A DNA stretch of 5,902 bases from an uncultured Collinsella sp. (GTDB lineage Bacteria > Actinomycetota > Coriobacteriia > Coriobacteriales > Coriobacteriaceae): NCBI GenBank assembly GCA_958372035.1, contig CATXML010000086.1, positions 1 through 5,902 on the forward strand, given 5' to 3'. Of the stretch, positions 5,302 to 5,902 are shown one piece after another. The notes beneath the pieces were generated by a model. The model was given only the letters and a program-made list of their open reading frames with translations. It searched no databases and had not been told where the DNA came from. The translations under genes and the position numbers were made by a program. Positions within the stretch are counted from its first letter, which is position 1; each line of letters begins with the position of its first letter.

Positions 5302-5902
5302 GGTGGACCATCTCCTCGGTAATGCGAACGATATCGGTGACCTCGCTCACCTGTGCAAAGACGGGAGAGACGGAGGATGCCAGACGATGAGAAAGCTCTA
5401 TGTCCTGAGGTGGCTCAACGTAGGCTTGCTGCATGAGCTCGATGTTCGAGAATAGCTCGTGCGTGCGGCCGCGGTCGAGGATACGACCGTCGGCCATTAC
5501 TACGATACGCTCGGCAAAGTCGGAAACGACTTCCATGTCGTGACAGACCATAATCACGGCGCAGCCGCGCTCGGCCATGGTGCGCACCGTTTCCATGACG
5601 GTCATGCACTCGCGGTAATCAAGGCCGCTCGTGGGCTCGTCGAGCACGACGATCTTGGGCTCAACAACTACGACGGAGGCAAGCGCCACCATTTGTCGCT
5701 GGCCGCGCGAAAGCGAGAAAGGTGCCTCATCGGCAGGCAGGCCAAAGCGGTCGATAACGAGTCGAGCGCGACGCAGAGCCTCGGCACGGTCGATGCCGGC
5801 AAGCTCCAGGCCAAAAGCGACCTCGTCGAGTACGGTATCCTTGCAGATCTGGCGGTCGGGGTTTTGGAAGAGGGTTGCGACTTCGCGGGCGATGCGGCTC
5901 GT
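5294..5902 (-). CDS. ECF transporter ATP-binding protein, C-terminal part (5' end outside window)
   Basis: This is an ABC ATPase (EcfA/CbiO group) that powers the ECF transporter with the T component encoded just downstream. The frame is open to the right edge, giving 202 residues. Counting from the edge, I see the Q-loop LFQNPDRQ (11-18), the ABC signature LSRGQ (64-68), Walker B with the catalytic Glu (IVVLDEP, 84-90, Glu89), the D-loop SGLD (92-95) and the H-loop His121 in VCHD. The Walker A motif must lie beyond the edge. LSRGQ in place of LSGGQ is a common variant in this group. A C-terminal extension (about 165-202) follows the nucleotide-binding fold. The internal ATG at 5690-5692 is not the start, because the signature motif lies upstream of it. 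ECF transporters need two ATPase domains, so a second EcfA gene or a fused first domain is expected outside the window. Confidence 0.9.
   Translation of the reverse strand, partial: TSRIAREVATLFQNPDRQICKDTVLDEVAFGLELAGIDRAEALRRARLVIDRFGLPADEAPFSLSRGQRQMVALASVVVVEPKIVVLDEPTSGLDYRECMTVMETVRTMAERGCAVIMVCHDMEVVSDFAERIVVMADGRILDRGRTHELFSNIELMQQAYVEPPQDIELSHRLASSVSPVFAQVSEVTDIVRITEEMVHRG
5311..5317 (-). promoter_or_regulatory. Ribosome binding site for the GTG start of ecfT, inside the ATPase gene
   Basis: The minus strand reads GAGGAGA about nine bases before the GTG at 5299-5301. It lies within the last codons of the ATPase gene, which supports translational coupling. The GTG gives the family's usual N-terminus; starting at the ATG for Met8 (5278-5280) would remove it. 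Confidence 0.55.

Noticed and set aside
5690..5692. ATG as the start of the ECF ATPase
   Set aside because: The Q-loop and the ABC signature are encoded in the same open frame upstream of it, so the gene continues past the right edge.

Overview
The window looks like chromosomal DNA from a moderately GC-rich Gram-positive bacterium. My best guess is an actinobacterium of the Coriobacteriia, close to Collinsella. This rests on codon usage and on the gene set: a eukaryotic-type Ser/Thr kinase, a PcsB-like secreted wall protein, a D-Asp-type peptidoglycan ligase with an Asp racemase, and an ECF transporter core. The genus is inferred and was not tested by any search. I see no phage, insertion sequence, CRISPR array, rRNA or tRNA.

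Layout from left to right. (1) A plus-strand Ser/Thr protein kinase, cut by the left edge, keeps the end of its kinase domain, a proline-rich linker and three predicted membrane helices. (2) It converges, across a short hairpin terminator, on a minus-strand gene for a secreted coiled-coil protein with a C-terminal lysozyme-like domain. (3) A divergent intergenic region of about 390 bases (1948-2341) is unusually rich in short palindromes of the TCAAGTT/AACTTGA type. It also holds a stretch that can fold into a nested RNA structure. (4) Two plus-strand genes follow: an ATP-grasp ligase resembling D-aspartate ligase, and an aspartate racemase. A gap of 84 bases separates them and contains a strong hairpin and a possible second promoter. 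(5) Two terminator hairpins close this unit. (6) Converging from the right are the minus-strand genes for an ECF transporter T component and, overlapping it by 8 bases, an ECF ATPase cut by the right edge.

How the genes may work together: the racemase would make D-Asp from L-Asp. The ligase would attach D-Asp to the diamino acid of a peptidoglycan precursor, giving a D-Asp (or D-Asn) cross-bridge of the kind known in Enterococcus faecium. The neighbouring coiled-coil hydrolase and membrane kinase fit a cell-envelope neighbourhood, although no shared operon links them. The ECF pair is a separate unit for vitamin or metal uptake, and its substrate-binding S component is not in the window. The least explained DNA is the divergent regulatory region at 1990-2200.
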